A stretch of DNA of 16,805 bases from the NCBI GenBank assembly GCA_016295245.1, contig JAEDLO010000031.1, forward strand, positions 1 through 16,805, written 5' to 3'. The notes beneath the pieces are model-generated. The model did no database searches, had not been told where the DNA came from, and saw only the letters and a program-made list of their open reading frames with translations. The stretch comes from Bacteroidales bacterium (GTDB taxonomy: Bacteria; Bacteroidota; Bacteroidia; Bacteroidales; UBA932). Each line of letters begins with the position of its first letter. Within the stretch, counting starts at the first letter, position 1. Of this stretch, positions 1-6,767 are shown piece after piece. Position numbers and translations under genes: made by a program.

Positions 1-161
1 GAGGAGTCCGCCGTCCAGCAGACGAGCCGGAGGCCACGCCCTTTCCCGACGTTAGCCCCGCTGCCCGCCGGCATCCGTCGCAGGCGTTCAATGAGGCACA
101 GAATCAACGCAACCCAGAAAGGCACAGCGGTGCTGCGACGCAGCAGATCAATGCCCGATAA
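1..161 (+). CDS. Possible 3' end of an unrecognised gene (cut by left edge)
   Basis: Frame 3 is open from the left edge to a TAA at 159-161. It would encode about 52 residues rich in Pro, Ala, Glu, Gln, Asn and Arg, like a disordered C-terminal tail, and ends with residues QQINAR. Codon third positions are G/C-rich, as in the neighbouring genes. A rightward gene ending here would converge with lspA, which fits the terminator hairpin just beyond. Two other frames are also open here: frame 1 on this strand, which is implausibly Arg-rich, and a leftward frame containing a hydrophobic stretch. The coding assignment is therefore weak. No family is recognised. Confidence 0.3.
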   Translation, partial: GVRRPADEPEATPFPDVSPAARRHPSQAFNEAQNQRNPERHSGAATQQINAR

Positions 162-195
162 AAAGAAAAAAAGACTTCCCCGAAAAAGGGGAAGT
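160..195 (-). terminator. Intrinsic terminator of the ileS-dksA-lspA operon
   Basis: A perfect 8-bp stem (ACTTCCCC at 174-181, GGGGAAGT at 188-195) encloses a 6-nt loop. Read leftward it is followed by a T-rich run (the A-rich stretch at 160-173 on the plus strand), the textbook form of a rho-independent terminator. It starts 13 bp past the lspA stop codon, so it closes the leftward operon. The plus strand has no T run after the stem, so it should act mainly in the leftward direction. Confidence 0.88.
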
Positions 196-208
196 TCACA
201 AAATCACA

Positions 209-766
209 TTAGGACTTTTCCTCACGGGAGAAGAATTTCCACTGGAAAAGAAGAAGGTAGGCGGCGCCGCAGGTGACGCAACTGTCCGCGAAATTGAAGA
301 CAGGACTGAAAAAGATAACCTTCTCGCCGCTAGTAATCAGAGGGAAAAAGAACATATCGACCACCTTGCCGAACATAAACGGTGCATAGTCCCAGATAAG
401 ACCGTAGAAAAGGCAGTCTATGATATTGCCTATGGCGCCGGCGGTAATCACGGTCAGCCCCACAAGCGCACCTACGGGAGCGTCTCCCCTGCGGTTGAGC
501 TTAACGATCCACCAGATCAGGAAGCCGCTGAGCAGCAGCCTGAAAGTCGTAAGGAGAAACTTGCCGACAGCTCCGCCGAAACTCATTCCAAAAGCCATTC
601 CTTCGTTCTCGACGAAACACAGCCGGCACCAATCCCCGATAAGAAAAATCTGCTCGCCAAGACCCATATTGGTCTTGACCAACACCTTTATCAGCTGGTC
701 AATTCCAACTAAAAGCACGCCCAGGCCGACAAGCCAGGCGGCTCTGGAAATTTTGACTTTTCCCAT
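209..766 (-). CDS. lspA: Lipoprotein signal peptidase (signal peptidase II)
   Basis: Inner-membrane aspartyl protease that cleaves the signal peptide of diacylglyceryl-modified prolipoproteins just before the lipobox Cys. At 185 residues it is slightly longer than the E. coli enzyme. Visible motifs are the N-terminal membrane segment with the conserved DQ (D23), the NxGxAFG-type motif (N54 to G60), and the two predicted catalytic aspartates, D117 in GNIID and D161 in FNFAD. The residue after D117 is Cys rather than the usual Arg of proteobacterial LspA; small residues there appear common in Bacteroidetes (from memory). Several hydrophobic segments fit a four-helix protein. The start lies 3 nt after the dksA-like stop, with a purine-rich AGAGG upstream, so translation is probably coupled. 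It is the last gene of the ileS operon. A likely substrate is the lipoprotein at 7159-8268. Confidence 0.95.
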   Translation of the reverse strand: MGKVKISRAAWLVGLGVLLVGIDQLIKVLVKTNMGLGEQIFLIGDWCRLCFVENEGMAFGMSFGGAVGKFLLTTFRLLLSGFLIWWIVKLNRRGDAPVGALVGLTVITAGAIGNIIDCLFYGLIWDYAPFMFGKVVDMFFFPLITSGEKVIFFSPVFNFADSCVTCGAAYLLLFQWKFFSREEKS

Positions 767-769
767 CGG

Positions 770-1192
770 CTACCTCTTGCCCTGCTTAGCCAGCATCTCC
801 TTTGCCTCAACGGTAAGGGTTGCGTGAGGGACGAGGCGGAGTCTTTCCTTAGGGATAAGTTTGCCCGTAACACGGCATACGCCATAAGTCTTGTTCTCGA
901 TTCTGACGAGGGCAGCCTCGAGGCTCTGGATAAACTTATACTGCCTCTGAGCCATCTGGCTGGCTTCCTCTTTGGAGAGCTGGTTGGCGCCGTCATCCTC
1001 AACGGTCTTGAAAGACGGTGATGTATCCTCGATATCATTGGTACCGTTGTGGCGTACGACGTCGCGCAGGGTATTATACTCGGCCTTTGCCTTGTCAAGC
1101 ATACCTTCTATGATGGCCTTGAACTCAGCCAGTTCAGCATCGGAATAACGGGTCTTCTCGACCTTCGGTGCATTGTTGATTTCTTCTGCCAT
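770..1192 (-). CDS. DksA/TraR-family transcription regulator, Cys-poor variant
   Basis: 140 residues with the general architecture of DksA/TraR proteins: an acidic helical N-terminal part, a predicted coiled coil (about residues 15-100) and a C-terminal segment (about 100-130) where the C4 zinc finger normally sits. DksA acts through the RNA polymerase secondary channel and potentiates ppGpp effects on initiation. Only one Cys remains in the finger region (C106, in YGVCRVTGKLIPKERL), so classical four-Cys zinc binding is not possible; the fold is probably kept without metal, as in many Bacteroidetes homologues. Acidic residues in the middle (D53, E55-D56, E65-D67) are candidates for the coiled-coil tip, but I cannot align them with certainty. 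It lies between ileS (12 nt away) and lspA (3 nt away) in one operon. Assignment to the superfamily is firm; equivalence to E. coli DksA is not. Confidence 0.88.
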   Translation of the reverse strand: MAEEINNAPKVEKTRYSDAELAEFKAIIEGMLDKAKAEYNTLRDVVRHNGTNDIEDTSPSFKTVEDDGANQLSKEEASQMAQRQYKFIQSLEAALVRIENKTYGVCRVTGKLIPKERLRLVPHATLTVEAKEMLAKQGKR

Positions 1193-1204
1193 AGTGTTAA
1201 AGTA

Positions 1205-4200
1205 TTAATTACGTGAAACTTTAATTCTGATGTCGCCTTCACCCCATTCAACCAGCTGGCCATCTTCGGTTGAAGAAGGTTTCTCCAGCGAGAGGCTGGT
1301 ACTCAGGGTTTGTGCTGCAACATAGTCCTTATATTCTCCGAGAGCGTCGCTTATCTGGTCGTAAGCTTCGCCGTCCGCGTAGATTACAGTATTGATCCTG
1401 TCCGTAACCTCAAAGCCGTTGTCCTTTCTGAGGCTCTGGATAGGGTGGATGAGCTCGCGTGCGACGCCCTCCCTAACAAGTTCAGGAGTGAGGACGATAT
1501 CAAGGGCGAGGGTGAGCGAGCCTTCGGTTGCGACGGTCCAGCCCGGCATATCTTCCGAGCTGATTTCGAAGTCGCCCTTGTTGAGGGTTACGTCGCCTGA
1601 AGGGAGGTTGAGGACATAGCCGTTCTCGGCACGCTCGATGGCGCAAATCTGCTCCTGGTCGAGGGTTGCAAAGGCGGCGGCAATCTCCTTCATCTGCTTG
1701 CCATAGGCCTTGCCGAGGGTCTTGAAGTTCGGCTTGATCTTTTTGGTGATGATACCGGCGGTGTCGTGGAGGAACTCAATCTCCTTGACATTGACCTCGG
1801 TAAGGAAGATATCCTTGACCTTCTCGATGTGGGCCTTGACGCTGTCGTCAATGACTGGCACGAGCACCTTGGCGAGCGGCTTGCGCACATTGATACCCAC
1901 CTTCTTGCGCAGGGCGAGCACCATAGAGGACGCCTTCTGGGCGAAGCCCATACTCTTTTCAAGCTCGCTGTCGATGAGGCTCTCGTCGCACTTAGGCATA
2001 GGCTGGTAGTGGACGGAGTCGCTCTCAGGCACGAGGTCGAGCCAGAGCCTCTCCATATAGAAAGGCGCAATCGGCGCTGAAAGCAGGGCGATGCCTTTGA
2101 GCACCTCGTAGAGGGTGTGGTAGGCAGAGAGTTTGTCCTCCGTCATACCCGCGCCCCAGAGACGCTTCTTATTGAGTCGGATATACCAATTTGACAGGTC
2201 GTCACAGACAAAGTCCTGGACAAGACGACCTGCGGTAGTGATATCGTAGTCCTCGTAAGCGGCTACCACATCCTTGGAGAGGGTGTTGAGCCTGCTGATG
2301 ATCCAACGGTCAAACATAGGACGCTCGGCGTAAGGGACTGCTTCGGAAGCCTGAGGGTCGAACTTGTCGATGTTGGCGAAGAGGGCGAACACCGAGTAGG
2401 AGTTGTAAAGGGTTCCGAAGAACTTGCGCTTTACCTCCTCGACGCCGGCTGTGTCGAACTTGAGGTTGTCCCAAGGCTGGGCATTGGTGAGCATATACCA
2501 GCGGAGAGGGTCAGGACCGTACTGGTCGAGCGCTGCGAAAGGATCGACGGCGTTGCCGAGCCTCTTGGACATCTTCTCTCCCTTCTTGTCGAGCACGAGG
2601 CCGTTGGAGATGACGCGCTTGAAGGCCGGGGTGCCGCTTACCATCGTGTGGATGGCGTGGAGGGTGTAGAACCATCCGCGGGTCTGGTCGACACCTTCGG
2701 CGATAAAGTCTGCGGTGCAGCCGAAATCAGGGCTGTCGATGCCGCGCAGACCGGTCTGGGCGTAAGGCATTGCGCCCGAGTCGAACCATACGTCAATCAG
2801 GTCAGTCTCCCTTGTCATCTTCCTGCCGCTCGGGCTGACGAGGAAAATCTCGTCAACGTAAGGGCGGTGGAGGTCGATGCGGTCGTAGTTCTCCTTGCTC
2901 ATATCCTCAGGGTCGAAGCCCTTGTCGCGCAGCGGGTTGCTGCCCATAAAGCCGGCCTCGACAGCCTGGTCGATGCGCTCGCAGAGCTCCTTGACCGAGC
3001 CGACGCAGACTTCCTCCTTGCCGTCCTCGGTGCGCCATACCGGGAGCGGTGTGCCCCAGTAGCGGCTGCGGCTCAGGTTCCAGTCCTGGATATTCTCGAG
3101 CCACTTGCCGAAACGGCCGGTGCCGGTGGATTCCGGCTTCCAGCAGATGGAGTCGTTGAGCTCCATCATCTTCTCGCGCACGGCGGAAGCCTTGATGAAC
3201 CAGCTGTCAAGCGGATAGTAGAGGACAGGTTTGTCTGTCCTCCAGCAATGAGGATATGTGTGGACGTGCTTCTCAATCCTGAAGGCCTTGCCTTCCTGCT
3301 TGAGCATCACGCTGATGTCGATGTCCAGGGTCGGATCGTCCGGACCGAGATTCGGGTCGTAGGCGTTCTTCACGAAGCGTCCCTGCCACTCGGCGTATGA
3401 GTCGCTGACGCACTCCTGCCTGTAGGCCGGGTCCATATCTTCGAGGCGGAAGAAGCGGCCCTGCCTGTCAACCTGGGCGCTAGGGTCACCATTGACGTCC
3501 TTAACCCAGAGTCCGACGATGCCGGCGGCGGCAGCCACCTTGGCATCGTCCGCGCCGAAGGTCGGCGCGATGTGAACGATACCCGTACCGTCCTCCGTGG
3601 TCACATAGTCACCCAGGATTACGCGGAAGGCGTCTCCCTGGGGCTTGAACCAGCTGATGAGCTGACGGTAGCGTATGCCCTCGAGCTCACGGCCCTTGAA
3701 TTCGCCTTCGAGGACTTCGAACTCCATTTTCGAGGTGAACCAGGCGCTTACGAGAGCCTTGGCCACTACATATACTCCGCTCTTGCCGCTGTAAGGATTG
3801 TTGGCCCTTACCCTTACGTAGTCGATGTTAGGGCCCACACAAAGGGCCGTGTTTGAAGGCAGGGTCCAAGGCGTCGTGGTCCAGGCGATGAAGTAAAGAG
3901 GCTCGTCGCCGACGAAAAGCTTCTCGGAAGCCTCGTCCCTGACCACTTCGAACTGGCAGGCGGCAGTGGTGTCCTTGACGTCGCGGTAGCAGCCAGGCTG
4001 GTTGAGCTCGTGGGAGCTGAGGCCGGTGCCGGCTGCAGGCGAGTACGGCTGGATGGTGAAGCCCTTGTAGAGGAGCCCCTTGTCGTAAATCTTCTTGAGC
4101 AGATACCACAAGGTCTCGATGTAGCGGTTGTCATAGGTGATGTACGGATCGTCCATATCCACCCAGTAACCTATTCTCTCGGTGAGGGTCCTCCACTCTG

Positions 4201-4585
4201 CGGTATATTTCATGACCTCCTCGCGGCAGGTCCTGTTGTAGTCGGCGACGCTGATTTTGCTTCCGATATCCTCCTTGGTGATGCCGAGCTTCTTCTCGAC
4301 ACCCAGCTCGACCGGAAGGCCGTGGGTATCCCAACCTGCACGGCGGCGCACCTTGTATCCGCTCTGGGTCTTGTAGCGGCAGACTGCGTCCTTGATGGAG
4401 CGCGCCATCACGTGGTGAATGCCAGGCATACCGTTTGCCGAAGGCGGGCCCTCGAAGAAAATGAATTCCGGCGCGCCTTCCCTGAGGCTGAGCGACTTCT
4501 CAAAAGCCGATTCCTTCTTCCATCTGTCAAGCACCTGCTGCCCGACAGCCACCAGATCCAGACCTTTGTACTCTTTGAATATCAT
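1205..4585 (-). CDS. ileS: Isoleucyl-tRNA synthetase
   Basis: Class I aminoacyl-tRNA synthetase, 1126 residues from the chosen start. The HIGH-equivalent motif is PGIHH (residues 54-58) after GPPSANG. The CP1 editing domain carries WTTTPWTL (235-242) and GTGIVHIAPTFGADD (333-347). The ATP-binding loop is KMSKR (671-675), followed by an anticodon-binding domain and a long C-terminal extension with no CxxC zinc cluster. Length and lack of zinc cluster resemble the eukaryote-like (type 2) IleRS, a class known for low mupirocin sensitivity; that is an inference from type. A longer frame reaches an ATG at 4624, but that codon lies within the -7 promoter element (4622-4629), so it would not be transcribed. 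The ATG at 4585 gives the expected N-terminus IFKEYKGLDL. A conserved-looking segment near the C-terminus reads ELIHPIQSLRK where I expect Asn-Arg for His-Pro; the bases confirm it. Confidence 0.97.
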   Translation of the reverse strand: MIFKEYKGLDLVAVGQQVLDRWKKESAFEKSLSLREGAPEFIFFEGPPSANGMPGIHHVMARSIKDAVCRYKTQSGYKVRRRAGWDTHGLPVELGVEKKLGITKEDIGSKISVADYNRTCREEVMKYTAEWRTLTERIGYWVDMDDPYITYDNRYIETLWYLLKKIYDKGLLYKGFTIQPYSPAAGTGLSSHELNQPGCYRDVKDTTAACQFEVVRDEASEKLFVGDEPLYFIAWTTTPWTLPSNTALCVGPNIDYVRVRANNPYSGKSGVYVVAKALVSAWFTSKMEFEVLEGEFKGRELEGIRYRQLISWFKPQGDAFRVILGDYVTTEDGTGIVHIAPTFGADDAKVAAAAGIVGLWVKDVNGDPSAQVDRQGRFFRLEDMDPAYRQECVSDSYAEWQGRFVKNAYDPNLGPDDPTLDIDISVMLKQEGKAFRIEKHVHTYPHCWRTDKPVLYYPLDSWFIKASAVREKMMELNDSICWKPESTGTGRFGKWLENIQDWNLSRSRYWGTPLPVWRTEDGKEEVCVGSVKELCERIDQAVEAGFMGSNPLRDKGFDPEDMSKENYDRIDLHRPYVDEIFLVSPSGRKMTRETDLIDVWFDSGAMPYAQTGLRGIDSPDFGCTADFIAEGVDQTRGWFYTLHAIHTMVSGTPAFKRVISNGLVLDKKGEKMSKRLGNAVDPFAALDQYGPDPLRWYMLTNAQPWDNLKFDTAGVEEVKRKFFGTLYNSYSVFALFANIDKFDPQASEAVPYAERPMFDRWIISRLNTLSKDVVAAYEDYDITTAGRLVQDFVCDDLSNWYIRLNKKRLWGAGMTEDKLSAYHTLYEVLKGIALLSAPIAPFYMERLWLDLVPESDSVHYQPMPKCDESLIDSELEKSMGFAQKASSMVLALRKKVGINVRKPLAKVLVPVIDDSVKAHIEKVKDIFLTEVNVKEIEFLHDTAGIITKKIKPNFKTLGKAYGKQMKEIAAAFATLDQEQICAIERAENGYVLNLPSGDVTLNKGDFEISSEDMPGWTVATEGSLTLALDIVLTPELVREGVARELIHPIQSLRKDNGFEVTDRINTVIYADGEAYDQISDALGEYKDYVAAQTLSTSLSLEKPSSTEDGQLVEWGEGDIRIKVSRN

Positions 4586-4604
4586 AATTAATTCGCTAAT
4601 TTTG
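4574..4604 (+). promoter_or_regulatory. Predicted promoter of the cvpA-tsaB operon
   Basis: TTTG at 4574-4577, a 19-nt spacer, then TAATTTTG at 4597-4604. This matches the Bacteroidetes primary-sigma consensus (TTTG, about 19-21 nt, TAnnTTTG). The start would be near 4609, leaving a leader of about 50 nt before the ATG at 4658. The -33 element lies inside the first codons of ileS on the other strand, and the transcript crosses the ileS promoter. Confidence 0.72.
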
Positions 4605-4621
4605 CATTGTAATTCAAACTG

Positions 4622-4653
4622 CAAATTTAGTCATTTCTATTGTCATAACAAAA
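4622..4653 (-). promoter_or_regulatory. Predicted promoter of the ileS-dksA-lspA operon
   Basis: Read leftward: TTTTG (complement of 4649-4653), a 19-nt spacer, then TAAATTTG (complement of 4622-4629). This is a full match to the Bacteroidetes consensus. Initiation near 4617 leaves a leader of only about 30 nt before the ileS ATG at 4585, too short for a T-box or other tRNA-sensing riboswitch. It fixes the ileS start, because the longer candidate ATG at 4624 falls inside the -7 element. Confidence 0.75.
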
Positions 4654-4657
4654 GTCT

Positions 4658-5158
4658 ATGGCCATACTTGATATAATTCTGCTGCTCTGTTTCGTCCCTG
4701 CCATCGTGTTGGGCATCTCCAAGGGATTCGTCAAGCAGCTTGTTGAAATTCTCGCAATACTCGTGGGCGCCTGGGCGGCCTTCCGCTTCTCCTCAGCCCT
4801 GAGTATGTATCTCGCCCAGTACCTGACTTTCGACAAACAGGTTATCCGCGTAATCTGCTTCGTGATAATACTCATCGTCGCAGCCCTTCTTCTGAGCTTG
4901 CTCGGAGAGATGCTGACACGCTTTCTCAAACTCGCCTCCCTGGGCTGGATTAATCACCTTCTGGGGCTGATTTTCGGAGTAGTCAAGACCAGTTTCATCC
5001 TGGGTCTGCTCATCCTCCTTTTCGAGGCCTTGAACAACAGCCTGCAATTCGTCAGGGACGGAGCGTTGGACAACGCCGTGGTTTACCAGGCGCTCAAAAA
5101 CTTCGCGAATTCAATTTTCCCTTATCTGAAATCTTTCGTCACAGGAATCAATGTCTGA
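4658..5158 (+). CDS. CvpA-family inner-membrane protein
   Basis: 166 residues with four predicted membrane segments (about 4-20, 25-45, 62-83 and 100-123) and a short C-terminal tail. The pattern LGWINHLLGLIFGVVK (95-110), with its Gly-Asn-Gly spacing, is typical of the CvpA family, named for the E. coli colicin V production protein; its molecular role is poorly defined and often linked to envelope homeostasis. The gene is first in a rightward operon with tsaB, whose start overlaps its 3' end by 8 nt. Family assignment rests on topology and this glycine-rich segment. Confidence 0.82.
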   Translation: MAILDIILLLCFVPAIVLGISKGFVKQLVEILAILVGAWAAFRFSSALSMYLAQYLTFDKQVIRVICFVIILIVAALLLSLLGEMLTRFLKLASLGWINHLLGLIFGVVKTSFILGLLILLFEALNNSLQFVRDGALDNAVVYQALKNFANSIFPYLKSFVTGINV

Positions 5159-5840
5159 GATCATATTGATTGAAACATCCACCCGTCTCTGCTCCGTCGC
5201 GCTCGCATCCGACGGCAGAATCAGGGCCTATAGGGAAAGCGCCGAGCCCCACAGCCACGCTTCCCTGACATCCGTATTCGTCAAGCAGGTGCTCGACGAG
5301 ACGGGCCTCAAGGTCAGCGACTGCGCAGCCGTATGCGTAAGTGAGGGCCCCGGCTCCTACACCGGTCTGCGGGTAGGATCTTCGACGGCAAAGGGTCTGT
5401 GCTTCGCGAGCGGCGTGCCCCTGTTGAGCGTCGGCACCCTCGACACCCTTGTGGCACAGGCGCAGGAAGACGCTCTGAGCGAGGGCTTCGACTTCATCGT
5501 TCCCCTGATTGACGCCCGCAGAATGGAGGTTTACACCGCGGTTTTCACCCCGCAGGGCGAACGCCTTGGCAGTGTGGAGCCGAAAATCATCGACTCCGGC
5601 AGCTTCGCTTCCGAGCTTTCCCGAGGCAGAGCGCTCTTTATCGGTGACGCCGCCGCCAAATGCTCCGAAGTCATCAGCAGCCCTAATGCGCTCTTCGTGC
5701 AGACCTGCCCTCGGGCAAGCGCTATGCTCAGGCCTGCGATGCGCGAGCTTGAGAGCGGCAACTGGCGAGACACCGCCTACTTCGAGCCCTTCTACCTCAA
5801 GCACTTCGTGGCCACAGTAAGCAAAAAGAATATTTTTTAG
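5151..5840 (+). CDS. tsaB: tRNA t6A37 threonylcarbamoyladenosine biosynthesis protein TsaB
   Basis: 229 residues, the usual TsaB length. TsaB is the ASKHA-fold partner of TsaD; with TsaE they transfer the threonylcarbamoyl group to A37 of ANN-decoding tRNAs in the cytoplasm. Visible signatures are the N-terminal ETSTRLCSVAL (8-18), the family motif SEGPGSYTGLRVG (64-76) and PLIDARRMEVYTA (118-130), which is diagnostic of TsaB against TsaD. The TsaD metal-binding HxxxH is absent, as expected of a non-catalytic partner. The start overlaps the cvpA-like stop by 8 nt, and a small membrane-anchored gene follows after 5 nt. The gene lies across a shared promoter region from ileS, and t6A37 is a known recognition element for IleRS on tRNA-Ile in other bacteria. 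Confidence 0.95.
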   Translation: MSEIILIETSTRLCSVALASDGRIRAYRESAEPHSHASLTSVFVKQVLDETGLKVSDCAAVCVSEGPGSYTGLRVGSSTAKGLCFASGVPLLSVGTLDTLVAQAQEDALSEGFDFIVPLIDARRMEVYTAVFTPQGERLGSVEPKIIDSGSFASELSRGRALFIGDAAAKCSEVISSPNALFVQTCPRASAMLRPAMRELESGNWRDTAYFEPFYLKHFVATVSKKNIF

Positions 5841-5845
5841 GAATT

Positions 5846-6208
5846 ATGGATATTTTCGCCCTCCTGTTCATCGCCGTAATGTTCGGCCTCCCCGTTTACG
5901 CTTCCGTCCAGGCAAAGAAGGCCAAGGAGCGCAGCAGGGATAGTTCAGACACAGTCAAGCCGCTCACGGCAGAAGAGCTGGAGTTTCTCCGCTCCCTGAG
6001 GGAAGAGCCTGAGGAAGAAGCGGAAACGACGCCGCAGAAAAGCGCCCCTCTCGCCCCGCTTCCTCAAGCTGAAGGCCAGAGGACAATCAATTCCACCACA
6101 AAGAGATCTAAGAAGCCCGTGGAGGAGAAAGAAGTGAAAAAGGAAAAGATTGACCCAAAAAAACTCATCTTATATTCGGAAATTATGAAGCCGAAATTTG
6201 ACGAGTAA
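5846..6208 (+). CDS. Small membrane-anchored protein of unknown function
   Basis: 120 residues. An N-terminal hydrophobic segment (about 3-21) is followed at once by a basic patch (KKAKER, 24-29), which suggests one membrane anchor with the rest in the cytoplasm. The middle (about 50-104) is low-complexity and charged, rich in Glu, Lys and Pro, and probably disordered. The only compact conserved-looking part is the C-terminus, IDPKKLILYSEIMKPKFDE (102-120). Similar short endings (Tyr-Ser-Glu-Ile) occur on Bacteroidales proteins that I recall without a known function. It starts 5 nt after tsaB and is probably the last gene of that operon. No lipobox or enzymatic motif is seen. Confidence 0.8.
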   Translation: MDIFALLFIAVMFGLPVYASVQAKKAKERSRDSSDTVKPLTAEELEFLRSLREEPEEEAETTPQKSAPLAPLPQAEGQRTINSTTKRSKKPVEEKEVKKEKIDPKKLILYSEIMKPKFDE

Positions 6209-6228
6209 CACTTTATTTCTTATCTTTG
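6197..6228 (+). promoter_or_regulatory. Predicted promoter of the greA operon
   Basis: TTTG at 6197-6200, a 20-nt spacer and TATCTTTG at 6221-6228 match the Bacteroidetes -33/-7 consensus. The -33 element overlaps the end of the preceding reading frame (stop at 6206-6208). Initiation near 6233 would give a greA leader of about 60 nt containing the hairpin at 6250-6280. No comparable promoter is seen between that hairpin and the greA ATG. Confidence 0.75.
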
Positions 6229-6249
6229 CAAAAACGAGATTAATGTCAA

Positions 6250-6280
6250 GGGTTCTGTCTTTTGGACAGGACTCCTTTTT
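6250..6280 (+). terminator. Terminator-like hairpin in the greA leader (possible attenuator)
   Basis: A 10-bp stem (6250-6259 with 6265-6274, eight Watson-Crick pairs and two G-T wobbles) closes a TTTTG loop. It is followed by C and five T residues (6276-6280) and then an AT-rich stretch. It can terminate read-through from the tsaB operon. Because it also lies downstream of the predicted greA promoter and 15 nt before the greA ATG, it may attenuate greA and release a short leader RNA. Confidence 0.65.
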
Positions 6281-6294
6281 AATTACTTATTTTT

Positions 6295-6765
6295 ATGGCA
6301 GAACAACACTATATGAGCCAGGAAGGACTGGACAAGATAAAGAAAGACCTGGCTGAAGCTATTGCCCAGAGGCCCGTCATCGCAGCTGCGATCGCCGAGG
6401 CACGCGAGAAGGGCGACCTCTCAGAAAACGCAGAATACGAATCGGCACGCGAGGCCCAGGGCCTGCTCGAGCTCAAGATTGCAAACCTTCAGAATATGGT
6501 AGTCAACGCCAAGGTCGTTGACAGCTCGATGCTGAGTACCGACAAAGTGCAGATGCTCAACAGGGTAAAGGTCAAGAACCTCAACAACTCCCGCATTATG
6601 GAGTTCACCATCGTTGGTGAATCGGAGGCTGATTTCGCAAACGGCAAGCTCGCCGCCACCACACCTATCGCCAAGGCCCTGATGGGTCACGGCAAGGGCG
6701 AAACCGTTGAGGCCAAGGCCCCGTCAGGCATCATCAAATTTGAAATCCTGGACATCGCGATTTAA
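6295..6765 (+). CDS. greA: Transcription elongation factor GreA
   Basis: 156 residues, the standard GreA length. GreA enters the RNA polymerase secondary channel and stimulates cleavage of backtracked RNA. The N-terminal antiparallel coiled coil (about 1-76) has the canonical tip GDLSENAEYESARE from residue 40; D41 and E44 occupy the positions of the Mg2+-coordinating acids of E. coli GreA. The C-terminal FKBP-like domain (about 80-156) contains MGHGKGETVEAKAPSG. The start follows an AT-rich leader with no clear Shine-Dalgarno, normal for Bacteroidetes. A HIT-family gene begins 2 nt after the stop, so the two are co-transcribed. The DksA-like protein encoded at 770-1192 would compete for the same RNA polymerase channel. 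Confidence 0.97.
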   Translation: MAEQHYMSQEGLDKIKKDLAEAIAQRPVIAAAIAEAREKGDLSENAEYESAREAQGLLELKIANLQNMVVNAKVVDSSMLSTDKVQMLNRVKVKNLNNSRIMEFTIVGESEADFANGKLAATTPIAKALMGHGKGETVEAKAPSGIIKFEILDIAI

Positions 6766-6767
6766 AT

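Noticed and set aside
91..276. Arg/Lys-rich 61-residue frame crossing the terminator and the end of lspA
   Set aside because: Extremely basic composition, contains the terminator hairpin and runs antisense into lspA; not a credible protein.
2648..3400. 250-residue open frame antisense to ileS
   Set aside because: It lies wholly inside the conserved catalytic part of ileS, has a composition typical of a G+C-rich shadow frame (Val, Ala, Glu and Leu in excess), and no recognised motif or promoter.
4010..4591. 193-residue open frame antisense to the start of ileS
   Set aside because: Fully covered by the IleRS N-terminal domain on the other strand and shows no family features; explained by third-position G/C bias.
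4586..4657. Possible T-box or other tRNA-sensing leader for ileS
   Set aside because: The leader from the predicted start is only about 30 nt and shows no specifier-loop or antiterminator elements; T-boxes are also not typical of Bacteroidetes.
5148..5804. 218-residue leftward open frame opposite tsaB
   Set aside because: The rightward frame carries clear TsaB motifs. The antisense frame has no recognisable domain.
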